Positions 46,106 through 54,256 of a stretch of DNA of 64,000 nucleotides are shown piece by piece. How positions within the stretch are numbered: position 1 is the first letter of the stretch; every line of letters starts with the position of its first letter. Origin of the DNA: Acidiphilium sp. (GTDB taxonomy: Bacteria; Pseudomonadota; Alphaproteobacteria; Acetobacterales; Acetobacteraceae); assembly GCA_028688905.1 (NCBI GenBank), contig JAQTXH010000001.1:248001-312000 (forward strand). The letters are read 5' to 3'. The notes beneath the pieces were generated by a model. The model saw only the letters and a program-made list of their open reading frames with translations, did no database searches and had not been told where the DNA came from. The position numbers and the translations under genes were made by a program.

Positions 46106-47413
46106 ATGGCCCGAACCTCCAAGCAACGCCGGCTGATGGGACCATGGTCGATGCAGGCGCTGATCCCGCTTGCCGCCGGCGTGGCGCTGGCCTTGGCGCT
46201 CGGCATGGCGGTTCTGGCGGTGCGGGGCGATGTCGTTGCACGGGTGGACATCCCCGGTTTTGGCCTTGGCGGCACCGTCGGGTTCGGGATCGATCCGGCG
46301 GGTGCCGCCCTCCTGGCATCCTTGCTGCTTGCCGCCGCCGCGACAATTCTGACCTCATCGGCGCACCGGGCGGCCTTGTTCAGCCTGATCGTCGCGACGG
46401 TCCTGGCGGTATTGGCGCGCGAGGGGTTCACCGCCGGGTTCTGGGCGCTGGCGGCGCTGCTGATCGCGGTGCGGGGACACACCGAGGCGTTCGCCCTCGC
46501 CGCCCTGCCGATGGTCGCGATCGTTCTGGCGCGAACCCAGGCACCTGCCGTGCTCGATCCCGCCTTCGCGGTTGGCGGCGGAATGGCGATGCTGGCGGCC
46601 GGGGTCTGGGCGGCGCGCACCCTTAAACTCGGGCAACTGGCGCGCGCGGTGGCGCTGGGATTCGCTGGGTTGGGCTTGCTCGCCGCCGGGATGGGGGCGG
46701 TATCGGCGGCGCTACTGGCGGTGATGGCGAACGCCACCATCGCCCCGTTGCTTGGCATCGCCGCCACTACCCTCGATGAAGCGACCGGCACAACCTCGCT
46801 CGACTGGCTGGGCGGGCTGGCGCGCGGTATGCCGCGATTTGCCCTGTTGACGCTGGCAGGACTGGCATTTGCCGCAATCCTGCCGCCAGGGCCAGGGTTT
46901 GCGGCGTTCAGCGCGGTGTGGCAGGCCGCGATCGCGGCCCGGTCCGGCGCGGTGATCGGGGTTCTCGCGCTGTGGTTTGGGTTGATGGGATTTGCCGGCT
47001 TGCGCGGCTTCGGGCTGGCGTGTCTCGGCCGGCCGCGCAGCCTGCGTGCCGCCGCCGCCGAGGACGCCGCCCGGCCGGTGCTGATCGCGCTCGCCCTGCT
47101 GGCGGCGGGCGGGGCGGTGTTGGGACTCGCCGATCCGGCGATGCTGGCGCTGGCGGCGGTTTTGGCGATGCTGGCGGCTGGGCTTCGTTGGCTCCTGACG
47201 CGGACCGGGCCGCTCGATGTCGCGGGGTTCGAGGGCGGCTTCGCGCGACCGCCGGCGTGGTTGCCGTTCGGCGATCCGGCGACCCAGATCACCGCGACCG
47301 GCTTTGCCGCGCCGCTGCGTCCCCCGTCGCGGCTGGTGGCGGCACTGACAGGGCTGCGATGCGCGGTGCGCTGGCTCGCCAGCGCGTTTCGTCCCCCCAC
47401 GTGTCGCCCATGA
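46106..47413 (+). CDS. HyfB/NuoL-like antiporter subunit, shortened and degenerate
   Basis: 435 residues, highly hydrophobic with about a dozen spans; start ATG 46106 with AGGAGG 7 bases upstream. The best match is the HyfB-type proton-conducting subunit of group 4 hydrogenase: DEATGTTSLDWLGGLARGMPRFALLTLAGLAFAAILPPGPGFAAF corresponds to HyfB's GTRDLDxLGGLxRxMP...GLPPxxGF region (shown here in parts). Typical HyfB is about 650 residues. The helix that normally reads H-x-x-N-H-A-L-F-K is here ANATIAPLLGI, without the ion-pathway Lys/His. So the antiporter chemistry appears lost or altered. It overlaps the next gene by ATGA. Confidence 0.72.
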   Translation: MARTSKQRRLMGPWSMQALIPLAAGVALALALGMAVLAVRGDVVARVDIPGFGLGGTVGFGIDPAGAALLASLLLAAAATILTSSAHRAALFSLIVATVLAVLAREGFTAGFWALAALLIAVRGHTEAFALAALPMVAIVLARTQAPAVLDPAFAVGGGMAMLAAGVWAARTLKLGQLARAVALGFAGLGLLAAGMGAVSAALLAVMANATIAPLLGIAATTLDEATGTTSLDWLGGLARGMPRFALLTLAGLAFAAILPPGPGFAAFSAVWQAAIAARSGAVIGVLALWFGLMGFAGLRGFGLACLGRPRSLRAAAAEDAARPVLIALALLAAGGAVLGLADPAMLALAAVLAMLAAGLRWLLTRTGPLDVAGFEGGFARPPAWLPFGDPATQITATGFAAPLRPPSRLVAALTGLRCAVRWLASAFRPPTCRP

Positions 47414-48771
47414 TCATCCTGACCCGGCTGATCGCGACGATCATCGATGTAACCGCGCTGCTGGCGGTGTCGCTGGCGCTGGCGATTGTGGATCAGACGC
47501 TTGCCGCCGTGCGCGCCGGTCTGGCCCCGCCGCCGTGGTGGCAGCCGTGGGATGATCTGGTAAAATTGGGCCGCAAACGCCGCCTGCGCCCGGCCTTCGC
47601 CTCGCCGCTGTACAGCGCGTGGCCGGTTGTCGCGCTGGCGGCGAGCGGGGCGGCGGCGTTGATTGTTCCCGGATTTGCCTTCGGGTTGATCTCGGCACCC
47701 CTCGCCACCGTGCCGGTGCTGATTGGCCTGCTGGCGCTCGCCGCAACCGCGCGGCTGGCGGCGATGCTGGAATCGGGCGAGGGCGCGCGAGGTCTGGCGG
47801 CATCGCGCGCGGCGGCGCGGTTGCTGCTGGGGGCTGCGGTGTGGCTGATCGCGTTGGGGGTTCTGGCGGTGCGGGCGGGCAGCCTGGCGCTCAGCGGGAT
47901 CGGCGGCGGCATTGCGGGGATGGCCGGCGGCGAACCCCTGGTGCTGCTGGCGGGGCTGGCGGCGACACTGACGCTACGGTGTTTCGCTGTGCCCGATCCC
48001 GCCGACTACGCCGGACCGGAGCGGGCGATGTTCCAGGCCGAGGCGGTGGTGCGCCGCGTGGTGATGCTGGCGGCGCTGATCGATCTGATCGCGCCACTGC
48101 CGATGGCCGATGCCCGGCTGATTTTTACCTGGCCGCTGGGTTTGTTGGCCTGGATCATTAAAATCATGTTGCTCGCGGGGGTGACGGCGCTGATTGCGCC
48201 GCGCCGTTACGCGATGTGGCTTGGCGTGGCCTGTGCCATTGCGGCGGCAGCGCTGCTGGTGATGCAGGAAGCCGATGCACCGGGACTCCTCGTGGCGAGC
48301 GGCGGTGCAATCGGTGTGGTGGGGCTGGTCTGGCTGATCCGGCGTGGCCCGGTGCTGGAGGTTGCGAGCCTGGTGCAGTTGGGCGTCGCGGTGATCGGAT
48401 TGGGGATCGGCGCGACGCAGGGGGCGTTTCTGATCCTGGCGATGGTGGTGCTGGCGCGGGGAGCGGCGCAGCTGGCGGGCCGTGTGCCTGGGCTGATTGC
48501 GGCACTATGCGCGGTCGCGATGGCCGGCTTGCCGCCGTTCGGCGGATTTGCTGGTGATTTTGCGGTGCTGCGCGCCGGATTTGCCCTGGATCCCTGGCTC
48601 GGCGGTTTCATGCTGTTGGCCATGACATTGACGGCGATCACCCTGATTTCCCGCCTGCCGGCGACGCTGCCGCGCCCCAAAGCCGAACCCCGGGTGCTGC
48701 TCGCCGGAATATGCCTCGCAATCGCGCTGGCGCTGGGTGTGGCGCCCTGGCTGATCGCGGGTCTTTCATGA
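47410..48771 (+). CDS. Fused HyfC(NuoH)/HyfE/HyfF-like membrane subunit
   Basis: 453 residues from ATG 47410, coupled to the previous gene. Residues 1-250 look like HyfC/NuoH: APPPWWQPWDDLVKLGRKRR matches the conserved GPxxLQPxxDLxKL loop, and PDPADYAGPERAMFQAEAVV sits where NuoH/HyfC has its acidic DxPxxxxELxxxxxxE loop. Residues about 250-340 look like a short HyfE (NuoK-like) subunit. Residues 345-453 match the C-terminal end of a HyfF/NuoN-like antiporter (AGLPPFGGFAGDFAVL). These are three separate genes in known Hyf operons, so this is a condensed fusion. The assignment of the middle part is the least certain. Confidence 0.65.
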   Translation: MIILTRLIATIIDVTALLAVSLALAIVDQTLAAVRAGLAPPPWWQPWDDLVKLGRKRRLRPAFASPLYSAWPVVALAASGAAALIVPGFAFGLISAPLATVPVLIGLLALAATARLAAMLESGEGARGLAASRAAARLLLGAAVWLIALGVLAVRAGSLALSGIGGGIAGMAGGEPLVLLAGLAATLTLRCFAVPDPADYAGPERAMFQAEAVVRRVVMLAALIDLIAPLPMADARLIFTWPLGLLAWIIKIMLLAGVTALIAPRRYAMWLGVACAIAAAALLVMQEADAPGLLVASGGAIGVVGLVWLIRRGPVLEVASLVQLGVAVIGLGIGATQGAFLILAMVVLARGAAQLAGRVPGLIAALCAVAMAGLPPFGGFAGDFAVLRAGFALDPWLGGFMLLAMTLTAITLISRLPATLPRPKAEPRVLLAGICLAIALALGVAPWLIAGLS

Positions 48772-50069
48772 ATTTCGACTTGAACCCGGATCTGGCCGCC
48801 GCTCTCGACGCCGCACCACAGCTGGCAGCGGCCCCCGCCGCGTTGCAGATGCTGAACGCCGAAGCCTGGGCGATCCTGACACGTGGTGACGCCGCCTTGG
48901 GGTTTTGCGGCCTTTGGGTGGCGGGAACGCGCGCTTATACTCTATTTGAGTATAAGTCGGCCCTGCTGTTCGTCGCGACGGATCTGGTGGCGAACGCTTA
49001 CCCCTCGCTCGCGGCGGGATTTCCGCTGGCGGCATGGTTCGAGCGTCTGGCACACGACCTGACCGGTGCGGTGGCGACAGGTGCCACGGATTGCCGCCCG
49101 GCGATTGCCCAAGGTGCTGCGGGGACCGATGCTGCGTGGCCGCGTTTTCTCGAAACGCGGTGCGAGGGGGGCTATCAGATTGGCGAAGGCCCGGCCTCAG
49201 GGGTGATTGCGGCACCAATGCACCAGCGATTCAGCCTTGATGGTGGCCGGATACTGCGGCTCGAACACCGGCTGGGCTATGCTCATCGCGGCGTGACCGG
49301 GTTGATGGGCGGCAAGTCGCCCCGGGTAGCGGCCCGGTTTGCCGCGCGGATCACCGGCGATGCCACGGTGGCGCACGCGGTCGCGTTCGCCCGTGCCGCC
49401 GAGGCAGCGTGCGGCCTGTCGGCACCAGCCCGGGCCGAGGCGCTGCGCGGCGCGATGCTGGCAATCGAACGGATCACCGGCGATCTGGCGTCCCTGGCGG
49501 CAACCGCCGGAGTGGCGGGTCATGCGCGACTGGCGGCGATGCTGGGGCGGGCGCGTGAGCAGATTGCAACGGCGCTGGGCGAGACGTTCGGCCACCGGCT
49601 GATGATGGACATCGTGGTTCCCGGCGGGTTGGCGCTCGATTTCCGACCGGAGGGGATGCCGGCGCTGCGGCGCGGCCTCGATCAGGCACGGCACGCGGTG
49701 CGCGGGATCGGGCGAGAGCGGGTCCGGCATGACCTGGGTGCCGCCGTGGCCCTGACGTTGGCACGGGCGCGCGCCGTGCTGGCGCTCGTCGCCGAGGTGC
49801 CGGGCGCGATTGAAGCCGCGCCGGCGGGGATTATCGCGCAGGCGTTGCCGGCGGTGAGTGGCATGGGGCTGGGGGCAGCGGTGAGCGCGCGTGGGATGGT
49901 GCATCACTGGCTCGATGTCGAGGGCGGCCAGATCCGCGACAGTTTCGCGATCGACCCGTCGGCGCGGCTGTTGCCCGCGCTGGAGGCGGCGGCGGTGGGG
50001 CTGGATTTCCACGACGCGGCGGTGCTGGCGGCGTGCTACGGGTTATCGGTGGGGGCGATTGATGGATGA
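48768..50069 (+). CDS. HyfG/NuoCD-like large subunit lacking Ni-binding cysteines
   Basis: 433 residues from ATG 48768 (ATGA overlap). Residues 1-120 resemble the NuoC part (SLAAGFPLAAWFERLAHDLTG). From residue 160 the NuoD/hydrogenase-large pattern appears: LRLEHRLGYAHRGVTGLMGGKSP, and FGHRLMMDIVVPGG. At residues 194-203, R-I-T-G-D-A-T-V-A-H aligns without gaps to the hydrogenase R-I-C-G-x-C-x-x-x-H motif, with Thr196 and Ala199 in place of both cysteines. The C-terminal DPCxxC motif is also absent (the end reads CYGLSVGAIDG). It therefore cannot bind NiFe like a hydrogenase and may work like the quinone-site subunit of complex I or something new. Confidence 0.78.
   Translation: MNFDLNPDLAAALDAAPQLAAAPAALQMLNAEAWAILTRGDAALGFCGLWVAGTRAYTLFEYKSALLFVATDLVANAYPSLAAGFPLAAWFERLAHDLTGAVATGATDCRPAIAQGAAGTDAAWPRFLETRCEGGYQIGEGPASGVIAAPMHQRFSLDGGRILRLEHRLGYAHRGVTGLMGGKSPRVAARFAARITGDATVAHAVAFARAAEAACGLSAPARAEALRGAMLAIERITGDLASLAATAGVAGHARLAAMLGRAREQIATALGETFGHRLMMDIVVPGGLALDFRPEGMPALRRGLDQARHAVRGIGRERVRHDLGAAVALTLARARAVLALVAEVPGAIEAAPAGIIAQALPAVSGMGLGAAVSARGMVHHWLDVEGGQIRDSFAIDPSARLLPALEAAAVGLDFHDAAVLAACYGLSVGAIDG
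48934..48956. promoter_or_regulatory. Inverted repeat TTATACTC-N5-GAGTATAA inside the large-subunit gene
   Basis: CTTATACTC, spacer TATTT, GAGTATAAG: perfect 9-bp arms within coding sequence (YTLFEYKS). Same 8-bp arms and spacer length as the palindrome at 6864-6890. A role is not shown; could be chance, a protein-binding site or a hairpin. Confidence 0.3.
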
Positions 50070-50072
50070 CGC

Positions 50073-50594
50073 GTGATGGATGAGGCGGCGACGAGCCTGC
50101 TGGCGGCACGCCTGACCGAGGCCGGCACTGTGCTGCTGGGGCGCAGCTTGGCGGTGCGGCATGTCGATGCCGGCAGTTGTGGCGGCTGCGAAATCTCGCT
50201 CGCCGGGGCGCGGGTGCTGCGCGACGGACTGACGCACCACGGCGTCGTTCTGGTCGATGACCCGCGCGCAGCCGATGTGTTGTTGATCACCGGGGTTGCC
50301 ACCCACGCCCTCGCCGAGGCGGTGCAGCGCACCCTGGCGGCGATGGCACCGCCGCGCTTTGTGGTCGCGGTGGGGGATTGCGCGGTCGATGGCGGGGTGT
50401 TCAAGGGCGCGCCGACCGTGCTCGGAGGGGCGGAACAGGTGGTTGCGGTGGATTTGTTGATCGCCGGCTGCCCGCCGTCGCCGCGCCGGATCATCGCGGG
50501 GCTGGTGGCATTGCTGGAAGCCAATACGGCCCCGGCGCGGCCTCGCCAACCACGGCGGCCAAAGGGGCAAAAGCGAATTGAACCGCGTGCCTGA
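50073..50594 (+). CDS. HyfI/NuoB-like iron-sulfur subunit
   Basis: 172-173 residues (GTG at 50073 or ATG at 50076). Four cysteines sit as in the NuoB/[NiFe] small-subunit family: SCGGCE (Cys35, Cys38 counting from ATG), VGDCAVDGG (Cys102) and IAGCPPSP (Cys132), enough for the proximal/N2 [4Fe-4S] cluster. The C-terminus is a basic tail ([13 protein letters not shown]). It should pair with the large subunit encoded just upstream, so an electron-transfer centre is kept although the Ni site is lost. The last bases overlap the rnhB start. Confidence 0.88.
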   Translation: MMDEAATSLLAARLTEAGTVLLGRSLAVRHVDAGSCGGCEISLAGARVLRDGLTHHGVVLVDDPRAADVLLITGVATHALAEAVQRTLAAMAPPRFVVAVGDCAVDGGVFKGAPTVLGGAEQVVAVDLLIAGCPPSPRRIIAGLVALLEANTAPARPRQPRRPKGQKRIEPRA

Positions 50595-51198
50595 TTTCAT
50601 TCATGAGCGGCGGGTCGGCGGCATTGTCGCCGGAGTCGACGAGGTTGGTCGCGGTCCGCTGGCCGGCCCGGTGTTGGCGGCGGCGGTGATATTGCCGTTC
50701 GATCTTGATATGAATATCATAGTTCTGATCGATGATTCTAAACGATTATCAGCGCAGCAGCGTTGTGCCGCGTTAACCGCGTTGACCATGGCGGGTGTGA
50801 CGATCGCGCTCGGAGCGGCCTCGGTGGATGAGATTGTCCGGCTGAATATATTGCAGGCGAGCCTGCTGGCGATGCGCCGCGCGGTGGTGCGGTTGCCGCT
50901 GGTGCCGGACCATGTGCTGGTCGATGGCAATATCGCGCCGGGTCTGCCGATGCCGTGTTCAGCCATTATCGGCGGGGATGGGATTTCGTTGTCGATCGCG
51001 GCAGCCTCGATCGCCGCGAAAGTGGCGCGGGACGGACTGATGACGCGGCTGGACGGCAGGCATCCCGGCTACGGTTGGGCGCGCAACGCCGGATACGGAA
51101 CCAGACTGCATCGTGACGCAATCGGCACGCTCGGCGCAACACCGCATCACCGGCCCGGGTTTGGCCCGCTATTGCGTGATCTGGCGGAAGCCAGGTGA
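50578..51198 (+). CDS. rnhB: Ribonuclease HII
   Basis: 206 residues. [25 protein letters not shown] carries the [10 protein letters not shown] catalytic motif (Asp-Glu); the further acidic residues lie in VLVDGN and [14 protein letters not shown]. RNase HII removes ribonucleotides from DNA. The start is TTG at 50578 overlapping the 3' end of the Fe-S subunit gene by 17 bp; GTG at 50587 is an alternative. Nothing links it functionally to the preceding complex. Confidence 0.94.
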   Translation: MNRVPDFIHERRVGGIVAGVDEVGRGPLAGPVLAAAVILPFDLDMNIIVLIDDSKRLSAQQRCAALTALTMAGVTIALGAASVDEIVRLNILQASLLAMRRAVVRLPLVPDHVLVDGNIAPGLPMPCSAIIGGDGISLSIAAASIAAKVARDGLMTRLDGRHPGYGWARNAGYGTRLHRDAIGTLGATPHHRPGFGPLLRDLAEAR

Positions 51199-51201
51199 TA
51201 A

Positions 51202-51489
51202 TCAGGCGTATTTCTGTTCGGGATGGCGCAAATACCAAAGCCGTTCATGGGCCGCCACGAGGCTCTCGATACTCTTGCGGCGATTGGTGTCGACGTTAGC
51301 GGTGCGGCGCATCAGCATCCGTTCCAGGAGGATCAGCAACTGCTCGGCAATCTCGTAATCGTTCTGATCGCAGGCATGGTGGAACGCAATCAGGATTTTA
51401 TCGGACAACCGCCGACTATACCGCGTCTGCGATTTATCTGGCTTTCCGGCATCTTCAATTAACTGATCGATGGTATCCTCATTTATCAC
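51202..51489 (-). CDS. Conserved-looking small hypothetical protein
   Basis: 95 residues from GTG at 51489, no family recognised. It is charged and helical, with AFHHACDQNDYEIAEQLLILLERMLMRRT resembling a TPR-like helix pair, then ESLVAAHERLWYLRHPEQ. No signal peptide or membrane span. It is convergent with rnhB (3 bp between stops) and has a lower G+C than its neighbours. Function is unknown. Confidence 0.7.
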   Translation of the reverse strand: MINEDTIDQLIEDAGKPDKSQTRYSRRLSDKILIAFHHACDQNDYEIAEQLLILLERMLMRRTANVDTNRRKSIESLVAAHERLWYLRHPEQKYA

Positions 51490-51749
51490 GGCTGTTATCC
51501 CGGTCCAAAGATGAACGAAACGTCATCTTAGCGGTTTCCCGACATTTGTCCATCCTGAAATTCGTTGAAAACAACAAAATACACCATCTGTGTGGTTACC
51601 ATAGTAAGTAAACCGCAGCTTCCGCCCTAATCTTTATTTTTGTACAACCTATCGCAATTTACTTTAAATCATATTCTTAATTTTGGCAAGCCCCTTCTCA
51701 GACCTACCCTTAAATTCCCAATTTTGTGAAAACCCAGGATGCTATGAGA

Positions 51750-52802
51750 TTATGCTGACGTGCTCAGGGGCAGAGTCGCGCCGGTAACTCCGAAATCTGA
51801 AAAAGCGTCTTCCCACGATCCGGTCGTGGAGGCTCTGCTGTATTCGGTGGCGCGGTTTTCGAAAAAATTGGCATGCTCAACCGCGTTGAGCATCTCATCG
51901 AGCCAGGGCAGCGGGTTTTTCTCGACATGGAACAACGTGTTCAAGCCAAGCTGTTGCAACCGACGGTCGGCGATGAAACGGATGTAGCGCTTGACCTCGG
52001 CGGCCGTCAGTCCCTCGATCGCGCCGAACTCGAAGGCAAGGTCGATGAAAGCGTCTTCGTGGTCGACGATGGTGGCACACGAGAGGTAAAGCTCGCGGCG
52101 GAGTTCCTCGGTCCAGACATCAGGGTTTTCCGAAATGAAGGTGCGGAACAGCCGGATGATCGAACTACAGTGCAGGCTCTCGTCGCGCACCGACCACGAA
52201 ATGATCTGACCCATGCCCTTCATTTTGTTGAAGCGCGGGAAATTCAGCAGAATCGCGAACGAGGCGAAAAGTTGCAACCCTTCGGTAAACGCACCGAACG
52301 CCGCCAACGTCTTGGCGATCTCGTGCTTATTTTCCACGCTGAAACCGTGCATATAGTCGTATTTGTCCTTCATTTCCTTGTATTTCATGAAGGCGGAATA
52401 TTCGAGTTCGGGCATGCCCACGGTATCGAGCAGATGTGAATAGGCGGCGATATGCACCGTTTCGATGTTGGAGAATGCCGATAACATCATCAGCACCTCG
52501 GTCGGTTTGAACACCTGACTGTAGTGCTTCATATAGCAGTTGTTCACCTCGACATCCGCCTGGGTGAAAAACCGGAAAATCTGGGTGAGCAAATTGCGCT
52601 CGCCGGCGGTGAGATTCTTGTGCCAGTCCTTGACGTCATCGGCCATCGGCACCTCCTCGGGCAGCCAATGCACGCGCTGCTGGGTGAGCCACGCCTCGTA
52701 GGCCCAGGGGTAGCGGAACGGCTTATACACCGGGTTTTCGGTGAGGAGGTCGAACTTGATGGGGAGGATGATGGGCGAGGGCGGGGTGATGATGGCGGAC
52801 AT
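51750..52802 (-). CDS. nrdB: Ribonucleoside-diphosphate reductase, small (beta) subunit
   Basis: 350 residues. Di-iron ligands and radical tyrosine are in place: FTQADVEVNN (Asp), NIETVHIAAYSHLL (Glu, His, and Tyr at the radical position of E-x2-H-x3-Y), EGLQLFASF (Glu), and VRDESLHC (Glu, His). It supplies the tyrosyl radical for class Ia reduction of NDPs. The ATG is preceded by AGGA. The partner nrdA is about 4 kb away on the same strand, upstream in transcription order, not adjacent. Confidence 0.97.
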   Translation of the reverse strand: MSAIITPPSPIILPIKFDLLTENPVYKPFRYPWAYEAWLTQQRVHWLPEEVPMADDVKDWHKNLTAGERNLLTQIFRFFTQADVEVNNCYMKHYSQVFKPTEVLMMLSAFSNIETVHIAAYSHLLDTVGMPELEYSAFMKYKEMKDKYDYMHGFSVENKHEIAKTLAAFGAFTEGLQLFASFAILLNFPRFNKMKGMGQIISWSVRDESLHCSSIIRLFRTFISENPDVWTEELRRELYLSCATIVDHEDAFIDLAFEFGAIEGLTAAEVKRYIRFIADRRLQQLGLNTLFHVEKNPLPWLDEMLNAVEHANFFENRATEYSRASTTGSWEDAFSDFGVTGATLPLSTSA

Positions 52803-53112
52803 GGTTTTGATCCTTTAGGGCAACGCGAAGGATAGGCGAGGACTCTGCCCTCGACCCGCCGGGGCCTTAGGCCCCGGACCCCACTGGTTTAGGGAGGCGA
52901 ATCTGATGACGTCTTATGGACTGGCACGATGGATTCAGCAACCGCGAAAATGGCCGACGACCGATCTCGGTTACCATATATGTTGCTCCGGGCATGATTG
53001 GCTACAAGATGTGGTGGTATCCGCCAGATATGTCAGTTGGATCGGTCCGGGAGATTGACAGCGGTGCCCGCGGCTCGGAGAGTCGGCGCAGACAGGACCA
53101 ACAGGATACACG
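52803..53112. other. Intergenic region holding a repeat family B copy
   Basis: Just upstream of nrdB. It contains repeat B copy 1 (52835-52890). A 50-codon open frame from 52906 has no recognisable content. The nrdB promoter presumably lies here, but no NrdR-like box was seen. Confidence 0.5.
52835..52890 (+). repeat. Dispersed G+C-rich repeat family B, copy 1
   Basis: Two adjacent hairpins: GCGAGG-ACTCTG-CCCTCG-type, then CCGGGGCC-TTA-GGCCCCGG, followed by ACCCCACTGGTTT. Near-identical to 54176-54231 and, inverted, to 56731-56784. Confidence 0.88.
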
Positions 53113-53385
53113 ATGACCGACGAGCCGCAGCGCCACGCCGAAATTCTGATGCAGACCCTCAAAGACAACGGCAAGCCCGACCACGCCGCGCGCTTCGCCG
53201 ATGTGCTCTCGGGCAATCTGGTCGGCCGCGCGCTGCTCGAAGCGTTGCGGGATGTGAGCGATACGGTCATGGCCGGGGTCGAGGCGCTGGACCCCGCGGC
53301 CGTGGTGGCGCTGGAGGATTTCCGGCTCTCGGTCGACCGGCACCTGACGACCGACCCGGACGGCACACCGCCCGCCACGCCCTGA
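53113..53385 (+). CDS. Small hypothetical protein
   Basis: 90 residues with a plausible ribosome-binding site (AGGA) 8-9 bases before ATG 53113. Sequence is soluble and helical (EALRDVSDTVMAGVEALDPAAVVALEDFRLSVDRH in parts). No family recognised. Its TGA abuts the TGA of the convergent thioredoxin-like gene in the palindrome TGATCA. Confidence 0.65.
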   Translation: MTDEPQRHAEILMQTLKDNGKPDHAARFADVLSGNLVGRALLEALRDVSDTVMAGVEALDPAAVVALEDFRLSVDRHLTTDPDGTPPATP

Positions 53386-54099
53386 TCAGGATTTGTGAGG
53401 CACCGAAGCCGCGCTCTGCGCGGTCTGTTTCTCCTGCGCTTCGGCCCGATCGACCGTTCTGACCAGATCGCCGTAGCTGATCGACCCGATGATGCGCTGG
53501 TGGCCGATATACCAGCTCGGCACGTATTTCAAGCCGAGCGCGTGGCCACGGGCCAGATTGGTTTTCAGGCGGGCGGCGACGATGGGGTCGTTCAGGGCGG
53601 TTTTCAGGGTCGGCCAATCGATGCCGGCTTTTTGCGCGTCGGTTTTGAGGATGGCCATGGTGGGTTTACGCTTCTGGCGCATCAGGATGTGGCGCAGCGC
53701 ATGGTATTTGTGCTGAAGGGCGGCGACGAACAGGGCTTTGGTGCCGAGAACGCTTGGCCTGCCGAGGATGGGGTAATCAACCGGGACGTAGCGGATATCG
53801 GGGTCGGACTGCATCAGCCGGTTGAACCGCAGATTCATGCGCCGGCAGGGCGGGCAGCGGATATCGTAGAAATCGACGATGGTAAGACGGGCCGACTTGT
53901 CCCCGAACACTGGATCATCCGGCTGAACCAGACTGGCCGCGGTGAAAGCAGTCTGGATGACCGGCGGATTGGCATCACCGGGCGGTTTGCGCGTGAAATG
54001 ATGCAGCGTAACGGCAACCACAGCAGCCAGAGCAATGCCACCAACGGCAAAAAGAGCGGGACGATGATTCATGAGGCTCCGTCGGGTGGGTTGAGGCAT
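53386..54099 (-). CDS. DsbA-like thiol oxidoreductase, exported
   Basis: About 237 residues from ATG 54099; ATG 54072 is an alternative and the frame opens at 54180. The N-terminus reads PTRRSLMNHRP then a hydrophobic run (ALFAVGGIALAAVVAV), a Tat-like or Sec signal. The thioredoxin-fold active site is FYDIRCPPCRRMN (CPPC). The C-terminal pattern ALGLKYVPSWYIG contains the cis-Pro (VPSW). Members catalyse disulfide exchange in the periplasm, DsbA/DsbG-like. It is one of the genes between nrdB and nrdA. Confidence 0.85.
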   Translation of the reverse strand: MPQPTRRSLMNHRPALFAVGGIALAAVVAVTLHHFTRKPPGDANPPVIQTAFTAASLVQPDDPVFGDKSARLTIVDFYDIRCPPCRRMNLRFNRLMQSDPDIRYVPVDYPILGRPSVLGTKALFVAALQHKYHALRHILMRQKRKPTMAILKTDAQKAGIDWPTLKTALNDPIVAARLKTNLARGHALGLKYVPSWYIGHQRIIGSISYGDLVRTVDRAEAQEKQTAQSAASVPHKS

Positions 54100-54175
54100 G
54101 GAGTCTAGACCATTCCGGGGGCGTGGGGCCAGAGTTGTTTGAGGGTTAGGCAAGGCAAGGCAAGGCAAAGGGTAA

Positions 54176-54231
54176 GGCAAGGGCTCTGCCCTTGACCCGC
54201 CGGGGCCTTAGGCCCCGGACCCCATTGGTTT
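54176..54231 (+). repeat. Dispersed G+C-rich repeat family B, copy 2
   Basis: GGCAAGGGCTCTGCCCTTGACCC-type first hairpin (shown in part), then the same CCGGGGCC-TTA-GGCCCCGG hairpin and ACCCCATTGGTTT. It is preceded at 54147-54166 by four AGGCA pentamers. Confidence 0.88.
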
Positions 54232-54256
54232 GGCTTTGGAGTTCGTCGCGCTTTTG

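Noticed and set aside
48768-50594. A functional [NiFe] hydrogenase
   Set aside because: Both Ni-ligand cysteine pairs are absent from the large subunit and no maturation genes are seen.
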